Assembly (NCBI GenBank): GCA_023127905.1
Contig: JAGMEZ010000643.1
Span: 1-5,664 of the forward strand
Reading direction: 5' to 3'
From: Caldifarciminota bacterium
GTDB taxonomy: Bacteria > Hydrothermota > E44-bin80
Length of the DNA: 5,664 bases
In this document: positions 1 through 5,370 of the stretch, piece after piece
How the letters are laid out: each line of letters starts with the position of its first letter
How positions within the stretch are numbered: position 1 is the stretch's first letter
The notes under the pieces: model-generated
Seen by the model: only the letters and a program-made list of their open reading frames with translations
The model's database searches: none
Told to the model about the DNA's origin: nothing
Position numbers and translations under genes: made by a program

Positions 1-683
1 ATATTCAAACCTATTGAGAATTTAATAAAAACTTTTAGCTTTTTATTCTCAAGCTTTTCTTCCTTCTGAGGTACTTCTATTAGGAGTGTTTCAACAGGTT
101 GTTCCATATGCGGTTCTTCAGGGAAAAATAATTCTGGCTTTTCTGGTATTTTATCTGTCAAATAAAATACAGGAACAGTAATATCCTTTTTTGAGAATGT
201 TTTACCCCCGTATTCTTTCTGTAACTGAGGATTTGTGAAAGTAAAAACTGTGTATTTATTCTCACCATAATCTGAAAAAGAACAAACAATTTCATTCTTT
301 ATTGTTATAAACTCTCTTTGCGATTTGACATCCGTCTTTACGCTAAGAGTTTCATAACACCAGTCTTCTCTATGATCAGTTAACAGCTCTGTCCTTTTGT
401 ATATCTTCGGTTTTTCTTCCTTTAATCTTCTAAGGATTGCGGAATAAACATCAAGGTCATCTGTTCCAAATAGTTCATTGAATTTACGAGGTATTAAAAA
501 CTCATAATCCGGACCGAAAACTATTTTAGTGCAAACGGAACTCCCCTGGAGATACTCATCCTCAAAATAGACAAAAAAATCATCGTAATGTGTACAAAAG
601 GCTATTAGTGGAAAAGCTAATAAAATTAAGGATATTAGAAAGAGTTCTTTGCTGGTCATACTACATCTAATTTTTCTTGCCAT
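1..683 (-). CDS. Exported protein of unknown family, 5' part (C-terminus beyond left edge)
   Basis: This is an open frame of 227 complete codons running off the left edge, with an ATG at 683 preceded by an in-frame stop. A second in-frame ATG at 659 begins MTSKELFLIS and gives a shorter, compact signal peptide. Neither start has a clear Shine-Dalgarno, and the ATG at 683 lies inside repeat A, so 659 is a real alternative. A strongly hydrophobic stretch (LFLISLILLAFPLIAFC) follows a basic n-region (MARKIRC), indicating export. The cysteine there has no good lipobox. The rest is soluble-looking, rich in aromatic and charged residues (motifs YDDFFVYFEDEY, FGPDYEFL). It ends in a Pro/Glu/Lys-rich linker (roughly EEPHMEQPVETLL) before a basic-hydrophobic segment, FIKFSIGLN, that could begin a membrane helix. 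I do not recognise the family. It lies 57 bp downstream of the 927-residue gene, so co-transcription, or transcription from the repeat-A promoter, is possible. Confidence 0.8.
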   Translation of the reverse strand, partial: MARKIRCSMTSKELFLISLILLAFPLIAFCTHYDDFFVYFEDEYLQGSSVCTKIVFGPDYEFLIPRKFNELFGTDDLDVYSAILRRLKEEKPKIYKRTELLTDHREDWCYETLSVKTDVKSQREFITIKNEIVCSFSDYGENKYTVFTFTNPQLQKEYGGKTFSKKDITVPVFYLTDKIPEKPELFFPEEPHMEQPVETLLIEVPQKEEKLENKKLKVFIKFSIGLN

Positions 684-750
684 TAGTAATTCTTATATCA
701 CCAAATGGAATAGAAGTCAAGGTTAGAAAAGGGGGACAGGCTACTTTTTA
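680..750 (-). repeat. Dispersed repeat, copy A (promoter-bearing, overlaps upstream stop codon)
   Basis: Read on the minus strand, this holds a GTCCCC box (AGTAGCCTGTCCCCCTTTTC) followed by CTAACCTTGACTTCT and GTGATATAA. Positions 680-731 align with 4664-4715 (copy B) at 41 of 52 positions without gaps, including the exact 12-mer ACCTTGACTTCT and the 8-mer TGATATAA. Its first bases form the TAG stop (741-743) of the 927-residue gene. Its last bases include the ATG at 683 of the left-edge gene. No transposase is visible, so this looks like a REP/MITE-like relic. The family assignment is inference. Confidence 0.75.
692..720 (-). promoter_or_regulatory. Candidate sigma70-type promoter inside repeat A
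   Basis: TTGACT (720-715) is separated by exactly 17 bp from TATAAG (697-692). Each hexamer matches the consensus at 5 of 6 positions. A start site about 7 nt downstream would fall near 685. That would give an almost leaderless message for the ATG at 683, or a leader of about 26 nt for the ATG at 659. The same pattern and spacing recur in copy B. Activity is inferred. Confidence 0.45.
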
Positions 751-3524
751 TAACCTTTCAATTTAGATAGAAAATAGACACCAATTATAACTACTATTAT
801 CATCATTACTACTAGTAATTTAATTTTTGTACTTTTCGAAGTCTGCAGAGATTCATTATCTTCCATCCCTTCTCCAATTATATACAAATTTCTATCAGTG
901 GAACCAATAAAGATTAGTCCCTGCGCTACAGTGGGTGAATAAATCCCACCATAAGCGCCACTATCAGTCTTAAATTTCCAAAGAAGCTTACCATCTTTTA
1001 ATGAAATTGCATGAATATAACTATCTATGGATCTTATGTAGAGTGCATCGTTAATTATGGCTGGGGTCCCCCACAGGGAATGTGTATAAGTATACTTCCA
1101 TTTTATATTCCCTGTTTTGGCATTTATTGCATAGACTTCCTTTCCCGGTGTTGCATAATATAAAACTCCTTTCCTGATAGATAGTCGAAACCAAGTTAAG
1201 TAACCTCCTTCATTTGCAACTTGCTCTTCCCATATCAAATCACCAGTTTTCGCATTTAATGCATAAAGATATCCATTAGCGCCACAACAAAACAGTCTTC
1301 CTTTTTCAAGACCAACACCCGGTACATACCCTTTGCTTTTTGGGGAGAATTCAAACTTCCATTTTAATTTTCCGGTTAAAGCGTCCAGTGCATAAAGATA
1401 ATCTTTGCTGTCAAATTTCTCTCTTGAAGAAAAATAAACAAGATTATTCGCTGCAGTAACAGCACCAACTACAGGGTATGATAAATCAAATTTCCATACT
1501 ACTTTTCCCTTTTTAATATCAACAGCAAGAAGCGTATGATCGAAAGATCCAACATAAATTAAGTCATTATCAACCGCAGGGGAAGAAGGAGATAAACCAT
1601 GTCCCCGTTTGCCTATTAAAACCTTCCATACAAGCCTAGAAGTCCTTTTATTAAGCGAGAAAAGATATTCTCCATTTTCAACAAAAGCTACTATATATAC
1701 CGAGTTATTTATAATAAGTGGAATAGAACCATTTCTACAATCAAAAGACCATATGACTTTATGTGTTATTCCATCAATTGCGACAAGACCTTTGGGCGAA
1801 TTTGCAAAAATATCCATTATGCTATCATCATTAATGTCAGAAAAAACAACTTCCCTACTTGTTATATTAGGAATTATTTTAATTAAGGTAGGTTCTTTTA
1901 TTTTTTTTCCATAAATGGTACTTGTTCTATTAGAATTTGCGCCTTCCATACACCAAATCTGTTCTTTTTTCTTTAATGGTGAAAAGAATGTTTTTTTTAA
2001 AATAAGCGAAAGAAAACCATCAAATATCCAACCAATTTCACCATCGGGCAACATAATTTTTGCCCAATTCCCTACTTTCTCATCAAGTTCTATTAATTCT
2101 CTATCTTTGTAAATAATTTTTACTTCTGTACCCTTTGAAATAGTCCTAAAGTTTTTTGTTTTCGAACGAAGACCTGGCTTACAAATAACATTTTCTTCTG
2201 CAACAGTCGCTTTCTCTACTTCATATTTTTTTATTTGTTTAATTCGTTTTCTTGCTACTGAAGAGCCTATTTCGCTCCTTTTTACTGGATCCCAGAACCA
2301 AATTTTTTGATCAGAAACCTTTTCATAAGATGAAATAACCTGTTCTCTACTACCATTACCTTCATCTAATAATTGTGCAATTCTATAGTTAGTAAAGAAT
2401 GCTATCTCTTCTTCTTGTATACTATCTTTAATTGTTTTTGCAAAATCAAGCGCTTTATTATAATCTCCATATTCACTTATAATAGCTTCTATTGCACTTG
2501 CTAAGGGAGAAATAGAAAAGTTTACAGGTGTCTTGAAATAGGATCTAATTTCTCTTGGATACTTCCTTATTACCTCTAATAGTGATTTAAGTGCTAAATC
2601 AAATTTACCCCAGCATATCTGAGCTATTATTCGTCCGCGCATTGCAATTAGAATAACAGGAGGATTTGCTGTTTCCGCTATAATTCTTTTACACTCTTTT
2701 TCTAACTTCTCAATATCTTCATTCTCTAAAGAATATAAATCTACAATCACTCTAGCAGCTTCTATATCAATCCAAAGGTTCCATTCAAATCCAGAAATTT
2801 CCTCATCAGGGAATTCTTTAATAATTTTATGGCAAATATCAACTGTTTTTACTTCATCTTTCAAGTCATCTTTATAAACGATCATAATATTGCGTATAGC
2901 CTCAGCAACATCTCTTCTTTCTGCTTCCTTTAAATACATTATTTTTCTGTAATACTTTATTGATGTTTGATAATCCTTCTTTTTCTTATATACCTCTGCT
3001 AGCATTTTACACGTAGCTAACTTTCCATTTATATAAATAATTTCATCAAAGATTTCTTCTTTTATTGGAATATTTCTATTCGGATACTTCTCAAGAATAT
3101 ACAAAAAAATCTTTTCCGCAATATCGTAATCATTATATCTCCATAATGATTTACTACCTACTGAGTAATAAAGTCCAGAAAGATCTGTCTTATCTAAATC
3201 AAAAATCGCTTTATCACCTTCCCTACACTCGGTACTCACCGCCCATCCCTTTATCTCACTATCTATAAGTTTTATCTTATACCAATTAAACCGCCTCTTT
3301 CCATCAACGAAGGTTTTTCTCCTAAGAATATAAAAAGGAATGCCAAAACTTAATTCTCTAATAATTTCTGAACTGTCATTTGGTTCAGATCTTAATGATG
3401 CACCATCAATAACTATTATTCCTGCAGATATTATACTAATCTCAGAAATTTCCTCAGCACCTTGCAAATGAGCAAAACATAATATTAAAATTACAAATAA
3501 GGAACGGGTTACTTTTTTATACAT
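741..3524 (-). CDS. Membrane-anchored extracytoplasmic SH3b-TPR-SH3b-PQQ beta-propeller protein
   Basis: This complete 927-residue protein has a signal peptide at about 1-22 (basic start, hydrophobic VILILCFAHL, no lipobox). A bacterial SH3-like domain covers about 34-100 (ASLRSEP, WYKIKL, GWAV). An alpha-helical TPR-like region covers about 125-405, for example AEKIFLYILEKYPN and DLALKSLLEVIRKYP. A second SH3-like domain covers about 437-508 (GNWAKIMLPDGEIGWI). A D-x-N-x-D-x3-D loop at 563-571 resembles FG-GAP or EF-hand calcium sites. Seven PQQ-type blade motifs follow at about 579, 620, 664, 709, 752, 796 and 836 (e.g. YLYALDALTGKLKW), with a last degenerate strand near 879. A membrane helix spans about 902-919, with the basic tail KLKGYKK. 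The inferred topology places the body outside the cytoplasmic membrane. The propeller is BamB-like in fold only. Blade motifs of this type do not by themselves show PQQ binding or dehydrogenase activity, and a scaffolding or ligand-sensing role is more likely. The Shine-Dalgarno is weak. The stop codon lies in repeat A. Confidence 0.93.
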   Translation of the reverse strand: MYKKVTRSLFVILILCFAHLQGAEEISEISIISAGIIVIDGASLRSEPNDSSEIIRELSFGIPFYILRRKTFVDGKRRFNWYKIKLIDSEIKGWAVSTECREGDKAIFDLDKTDLSGLYYSVGSKSLWRYNDYDIAEKIFLYILEKYPNRNIPIKEEIFDEIIYINGKLATCKMLAEVYKKKKDYQTSIKYYRKIMYLKEAERRDVAEAIRNIMIVYKDDLKDEVKTVDICHKIIKEFPDEEISGFEWNLWIDIEAARVIVDLYSLENEDIEKLEKECKRIIAETANPPVILIAMRGRIIAQICWGKFDLALKSLLEVIRKYPREIRSYFKTPVNFSISPLASAIEAIISEYGDYNKALDFAKTIKDSIQEEEIAFFTNYRIAQLLDEGNGSREQVISSYEKVSDQKIWFWDPVKRSEIGSSVARKRIKQIKKYEVEKATVAEENVICKPGLRSKTKNFRTISKGTEVKIIYKDRELIELDEKVGNWAKIMLPDGEIGWIFDGFLSLILKKTFFSPLKKKEQIWCMEGANSNRTSTIYGKKIKEPTLIKIIPNITSREVVFSDINDDSIMDIFANSPKGLVAIDGITHKVIWSFDCRNGSIPLIINNSVYIVAFVENGEYLFSLNKRTSRLVWKVLIGKRGHGLSPSSPAVDNDLIYVGSFDHTLLAVDIKKGKVVWKFDLSYPVVGAVTAANNLVYFSSREKFDSKDYLYALDALTGKLKWKFEFSPKSKGYVPGVGLEKGRLFCCGANGYLYALNAKTGDLIWEEQVANEGGYLTWFRLSIRKGVLYYATPGKEVYAINAKTGNIKWKYTYTHSLWGTPAIINDALYIRSIDSYIHAISLKDGKLLWKFKTDSGAYGGIYSPTVAQGLIFIGSTDRNLYIIGEGMEDNESLQTSKSTKIKLLVVMMIIVVIIGVYFLSKLKGYKK

Positions 3525-3570
3525 TTTTCATTCACTTTCAGGCAAAATGGTGATTTCTAATCGTTCCGTA

Positions 3571-3641
3571 TAGAAGTCGCAATTTGAGAAAATAGGGACG
3601 AAAATAGGAAAATAGAAAACGGGGACAGCGTTCATTTTTTT
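3571..3641 (-). repeat. Dispersed repeat, degenerate copy D
   Basis: On the minus strand, the box ATGAACGCTGTCCCCGTTTTC (3634-3614) matches the GTCCCC box of copy A. It is followed after a T/C-rich stretch by GACTTCTAT (3579-3571), which is shared with copy A. A second weaker GTCCC box (3601-3597) lies between them. The region matching the -10 box of A and B is not conserved. The element lies in the leader of the 927-residue gene if the promoter at 3714-3686 is used. Confidence 0.45.
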
Positions 3642-3685
3642 GTCTTCCAATGTCCACAATACTGTATTATAATTATAGTTGAGAC

Positions 3686-3714
3686 AATATAAGATATTTT
3701 TCACTAAACGTCAA
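3686..3714 (-). promoter_or_regulatory. Candidate sigma70-type promoter for the 927-residue gene
   Basis: TTGACG (3714-3709) and TATATT (3691-3686) are each 5 of 6 to consensus, with a 17-bp spacer. The predicted start near 3679 leaves a leader of about 155 nt that contains repeat copy D. The orientation and position fit the downstream gene. This is a sequence match only. Confidence 0.5.
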
Positions 3715-3738
3715 GGGAATTTTAATTTCTTGCTGCAT

Positions 3739-3801
3739 CCAGTTGAATAGCTTCGCTCCTATGGGTAGGCTCATATGAGTAAACTCCAACGGGTTAACTG
3801 G
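3739..3801. repeat. 63-bp imperfect inverted-repeat / cloverleaf-like element
   Basis: The element is bounded by CCAGTT (3739-3744) and AACTGG (3796-3801). On the plus strand the stem can extend to 8 bp with one G-T pair. Inside are a CCTA/TAGG hairpin with a TGGG loop (3758-3769) and the perfect 10-bp palindrome CTCATATGAG (3770-3779). No T-run follows on either strand, so it does not look like a standard terminator. Its role is unknown. Confidence 0.4.
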
Positions 3802-3854
3802 AAAATGGAAATAACTTTTTTGTTTCTCGTTGCATTTTTAGGTTAAACAACATA

Positions 3855-4493
3855 CTATATTCCCAACTCTTCACCAACTATTATCACTGTTATAATCGGC
3901 TTATATTTATTGTTGTTGTATTCTCTCTCTATAATAACTGTTTTATTGCAAATCCTCCATGGCGAAGAACAGTCATTACATACACCAGTTATACCACACG
4001 GTGGCATTGGAGTTAAGTCTGGATGTTGTTTAACATTTAACGGAGCAGTCTTATTCCTGATCTTCTTTAAAGCTTCCTCAAGGTTTTCGACAATCTTGTT
4101 AATCCCTACTACTATGATAACCTTGCTTGGACCGAAGAGCATTGCTGCCACACGGTTTCCGTGTCCATCTACGTTGACAATCCGGCCATCTAGTGTCAAC
4201 GCATTCGTACCGGTCACAAACACATCTGAGGTTAGAGATTGTTTCTTGAGTTTGATGTTCTCTTCGACGCTTATACCAGGTTTCCAGGGATTCAGGAAAG
4301 TATAATTACCTTGCTCTAATCTATCCACCACACCTATTTGCTTTAGTGTAAGCGAATCACCGAATCCAACAATACTGGTTTCGGGTATCATCGATATAAC
4401 CTTCTCGAGAGCCTCTCCCCTGTTCTTCACATAGCAGGCTGAGATATTGTTTTCACTCAATTTCTTAATTAATTCCTTAACCATTTGTTCCAT
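3855..4493 (-). CDS. LUD-domain (DUF162, LutC/YkgG-like) protein
   Basis: This 212-residue protein fills nearly the whole LUD fold. I recognise it from the family signatures VGFGDSLTL (about 42-50), the central SDVFVTGTNALTLDGRIVNVDG (about 89-110), HGNRVAAMLFGP (111-122) and KVIIVVG (124-130). The C-terminal segment has four cysteines, C166-x5-C172-x2-C175-x6-C182, within PPCGITG, NDC and SPWRICN. I infer that these could bind a metal or an Fe-S cluster. LUD proteins of the LutC group take part in lactate oxidation with LutA and LutB, but stand-alone versions are common and their substrate is unknown. No partner gene is visible here. I chose the ATG at 4493 (MEQMVKELIKKL), with AAGAAG 8 nt upstream. 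The frame stays open to a TTG at 4544, but that codon lies in a dispersed repeat and the added residues look non-native. Probably cytoplasmic, since no signal peptide is visible. Confidence 0.92.
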   Translation of the reverse strand: MEQMVKELIKKLSENNISACYVKNRGEALEKVISMIPETSIVGFGDSLTLKQIGVVDRLEQGNYTFLNPWKPGISVEENIKLKKQSLTSDVFVTGTNALTLDGRIVNVDGHGNRVAAMLFGPSKVIIVVGINKIVENLEEALKKIRNKTAPLNVKQHPDLTPMPPCGITGVCNDCSSPWRICNKTVIIEREYNNNKYKPIITVIIVGEELGI

Positions 4494-4533
4494 TCTAATT
4501 ACTTCTTGCCGTCGAATCCAAAAATGGCAATAA

Positions 4534-4553
4534 CCCTTCGACAAGCTCAGGAC
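4534..4553. repeat. CCTTCGACAAGCTCAGG-type dispersed repeat
   Basis: The 20-mer CCCTTCGACAAGCTCAGGAC (minus strand GTCCTGAGCTTGTCGAAGGG) is a sequence I recognise from memory as recurring in intergenic DNA of many unrelated bacterial genomes. Only one copy is in this window, so repeat status rests on prior knowledge. It supplies a spurious TTG start codon (4544) in frame with the LUD gene. Confidence 0.5.
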
Positions 4554-4611
4554 TTACTGAATGATGTAAAAAGCTCATTTCTGGTTATTATACTTTTCAC
4601 TTTTCATTTTT

Positions 4612-4649
4612 CCCCGTTGGAAATCTTCGTTATTAATAACGGGATTTCC
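4612..4649. repeat. Interleaved inverted repeats with a 14-bp perfect palindrome
   Basis: CCCGTT (4613-4618) pairs with AACGGG (4638-4643), and GGAAATC (4619-4625) pairs with GATTTCC (4643-4649), so the two pairings cross. Between them is the perfect palindrome CGTTATTAATAACG (4628-4641). This could be two alternative hairpins, a pseudoknot in the LUD-gene leader, or a rearranged relic of a palindromic repeat. It lies directly downstream of the promoter-like sequence in copy B. Confidence 0.55.
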
Positions 4650-4663
4650 TTCGTGGTTTTATT

Positions 4664-4735
4664 CCGTTTGTATTTTTTATATCATTAAATAGAGAAGAAG
4701 TCAAGGTCAGAAAAAAATGGACGCCATTCTATTCC
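4664..4735 (-). repeat. Dispersed repeat, copy B (promoter-bearing)
   Basis: On the minus strand, AGAATGGCGTCCATTTTTTT is followed by CTGACCTTGACTTCT and TGATATAA. Positions 4664-4715 match copy A (680-731) at 41 of 52 positions without gaps by hand alignment. The order of the boxes is the same as in copy A, and the element points toward the LUD gene. Confidence 0.75.
4676..4704 (-). promoter_or_regulatory. Candidate sigma70-type promoter inside repeat B
   Basis: TTGACT (4704-4699) and TATAAA (4681-4676) are separated by 17 bp, identical in layout to the promoter-like sequence of copy A. A start near 4669 would give the LUD gene a leader of about 175 nt containing the palindrome cluster. A second lone TATAAT (4592-4587) lies closer to the gene but has no matching -35 box. 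Confidence 0.45.
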
Positions 4736-4757
4736 CTGATTTTCTAAATCTTATTTC

Positions 4758-4841
4758 TTAGCCCGCCCACCACATCCTACGCATTTGCTTCAAAGAGCAA
4801 GCATCCCAATTCTCCAAAAGCATCATAGTCTTAAACCACAT
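4758..4841 (-). other. 27-codon open frame in a G+C-richer intergenic stretch, doubtful
   Basis: An ATG (4841) opens a short frame, MWFKTMMLLENWDACSLK and so on, ending with MWWAG and TAA (4760-4758). GGAG directly abuts the ATG, which is too close for a normal ribosome site. The segment is richer in G+C than its surroundings (for example GTGGTGGGCGGGC) and carries a TTGCT/AGCAA hairpin (4785-4800). More likely it is a repeat or gene remnant than an expressed peptide. Confidence 0.2.
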
Positions 4842-4858
4842 CTCCGAAATCCAATTTT

Positions 4859-5299
4859 TTAATCTCTAAAATTTTGAGTAAATTTACCAAAGTATTTTTT
4901 ATGGTATTCTGGATCATAACCTAAACCAAAACACGTTTTAATTACCCAGTGTCCGCAATGTTTTTCCAAATCGATAGCCTCAATATGAATATCCCTCTTA
5001 AATTTGTCATTATGTTTAACAATAATTTCAAACCATAAGATACATTTTGCACTTGAGTCAGGCAATATTCCTGCCGAAGCATCGACTAATTCGAATTTTA
5101 GATTGCCAGGCGGGAGTTGCGCTTTGTACCAGCTAATGATTGAATCCCTTCCAACGTAATTTTTCATTCCTCTATGAAGCACCGCTTTCGACGCAAAGCA
5201 TGTTGAGAGAATATCAAAATCTTCTTCATTCAACGCAGTAATGTATCGCTCAATAAAATCTTTTAATTCTATCAAAACAGGGCTGTTCCAATCAGGCAT
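4859..5299 (-). CDS. NTF2-like / SnoaL-type small protein
   Basis: This 146-residue protein has the length and pattern of the NTF2-like superfamily. An N-terminal helix, LKDFIERYITALNEEDFDIL (about 12-31), is followed by FASKAVLHRG and then YVGRDSIISWYKAQLPPG (the typical 'G-x-x-x-I' helix). Alternating strands follow: FELVDASAGIL, AKCILWFEIIVKH, RDIHIEAIDLEKH and HWVIKTCFGLGYDP. Members range from ketosteroid-isomerase-like and cyclase enzymes to non-catalytic ligand-binding proteins, and no catalytic residues can be assigned with confidence. There is no signal peptide, so it is probably cytoplasmic. I chose the ATG at 5299 because AAGGA lies 7 nt upstream. A GTG two codons earlier (5305) would sit almost on top of that site. 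The gene begins 22 bp after the upstream gene's stop, suggesting an operon. Confidence 0.8.
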   Translation of the reverse strand: MPDWNSPVLIELKDFIERYITALNEEDFDILSTCFASKAVLHRGMKNYVGRDSIISWYKAQLPPGNLKFELVDASAGILPDSSAKCILWFEIIVKHNDKFKRDIHIEAIDLEKHCGHWVIKTCFGLGYDPEYHKKYFGKFTQNFRD

Positions 5300-5306
5300 T
5301 TTCACA

Positions 5307-5311
5307 TCCTT
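5307..5311 (-). promoter_or_regulatory. Shine-Dalgarno that sets the start of the NTF2-like gene
   Basis: AAGGA on the minus strand lies 7 nt before the ATG at 5299 but only 1 nt before the GTG at 5305. The spacing favours the ATG. Confidence 0.65.
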
Positions 5312-5320
5312 TTTTCAAAT

Positions 5321-5370
5321 TTTAAAAAAGAGGACCAGTTACTTTTTTTATATCACTAAGTGGAATAAAT
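5321..5370 (-). repeat. Dispersed repeat, copy C (inside the 3' end of a gene)
   Basis: On the minus strand, TATTCCACTTAGTGATATAA (matching copy A except at two positions) is followed by AAAAAAAGTAACTGGTCCTC, which resembles the GTCCCC box of copy A. The box order is the reverse of copies A and B, as if cut from a tandem array with a different frame of the unit. The -35 hexamer is lost. It encodes the last residues of the right-edge gene. Confidence 0.5.

Larger units (their letters stand above)
3525..3854. other. 330-bp intergenic region: promoter, repeat copy D and a 63-bp inverted-repeat element
   Basis: I see no convincing gene on either strand here. From right to left, it holds a structured element bounded by CCAGTT/AACTGG (3739-3801), a sigma70-like promoter (3714-3686), an A+T-rich tract with two overlapping TATAAT-like hexamers (3666-3677), and a degraded repeat copy (3571-3641). 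No hairpin followed by a T-run was seen after the LUD gene, so no terminator is called. Confidence 0.6.
4494..4858. other. 365-bp intergenic region built of dispersed-repeat fragments
   Basis: I find no convincing gene. Reading left to right, the region contains a CCCTTCGACAAGCTCAGGAC repeat (4534-4553), a cluster of interleaved inverted repeats (4612-4649), repeat copy B with a promoter-like sequence (4664-4735), and a less clear G+C-richer stretch (4758-4841). The last holds a 27-codon open frame on the minus strand. The repeats abut, which suggests a site that has accumulated several insertions. Confidence 0.6.

Noticed and set aside
1600..1611. A fifth GTCCCC box (TGTCCCCGTTT)
   Set aside because: It lies within the propeller coding sequence, on the opposite strand from the other copies, with no flanking similarity.
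1609..2112. Two plus-strand open frames (101 and 65 codons) back to back
   Set aside because: They lie antisense within the well-supported 927-residue gene, have no ribosome site and no recognisable domains. They are shadows of that gene.
3739..3801. Integron attC site
   Set aside because: The length and imperfect symmetry are suggestive, but the required RYYYAAC and GTTRRRY core boxes are not present at the two ends, and no integrase or cassette is seen.
3910..4305. 131-codon plus-strand open frame
   Set aside because: It is fully antisense to the conserved LUD core, whose motifs are unmistakable on the minus strand.
4494..4544. N-terminal extension of the LUD protein from a TTG at 4544
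   Set aside because: The start lies in a dispersed repeat, the extra residues do not resemble the family, and the ATG at 4493 has an AAGAAG at suitable spacing.
4785..4800. Intrinsic terminator for the NTF2-like gene (TTGCT/AGCAA hairpin)
   Set aside because: The stem is only 5 bp and no T-run follows on the minus strand.
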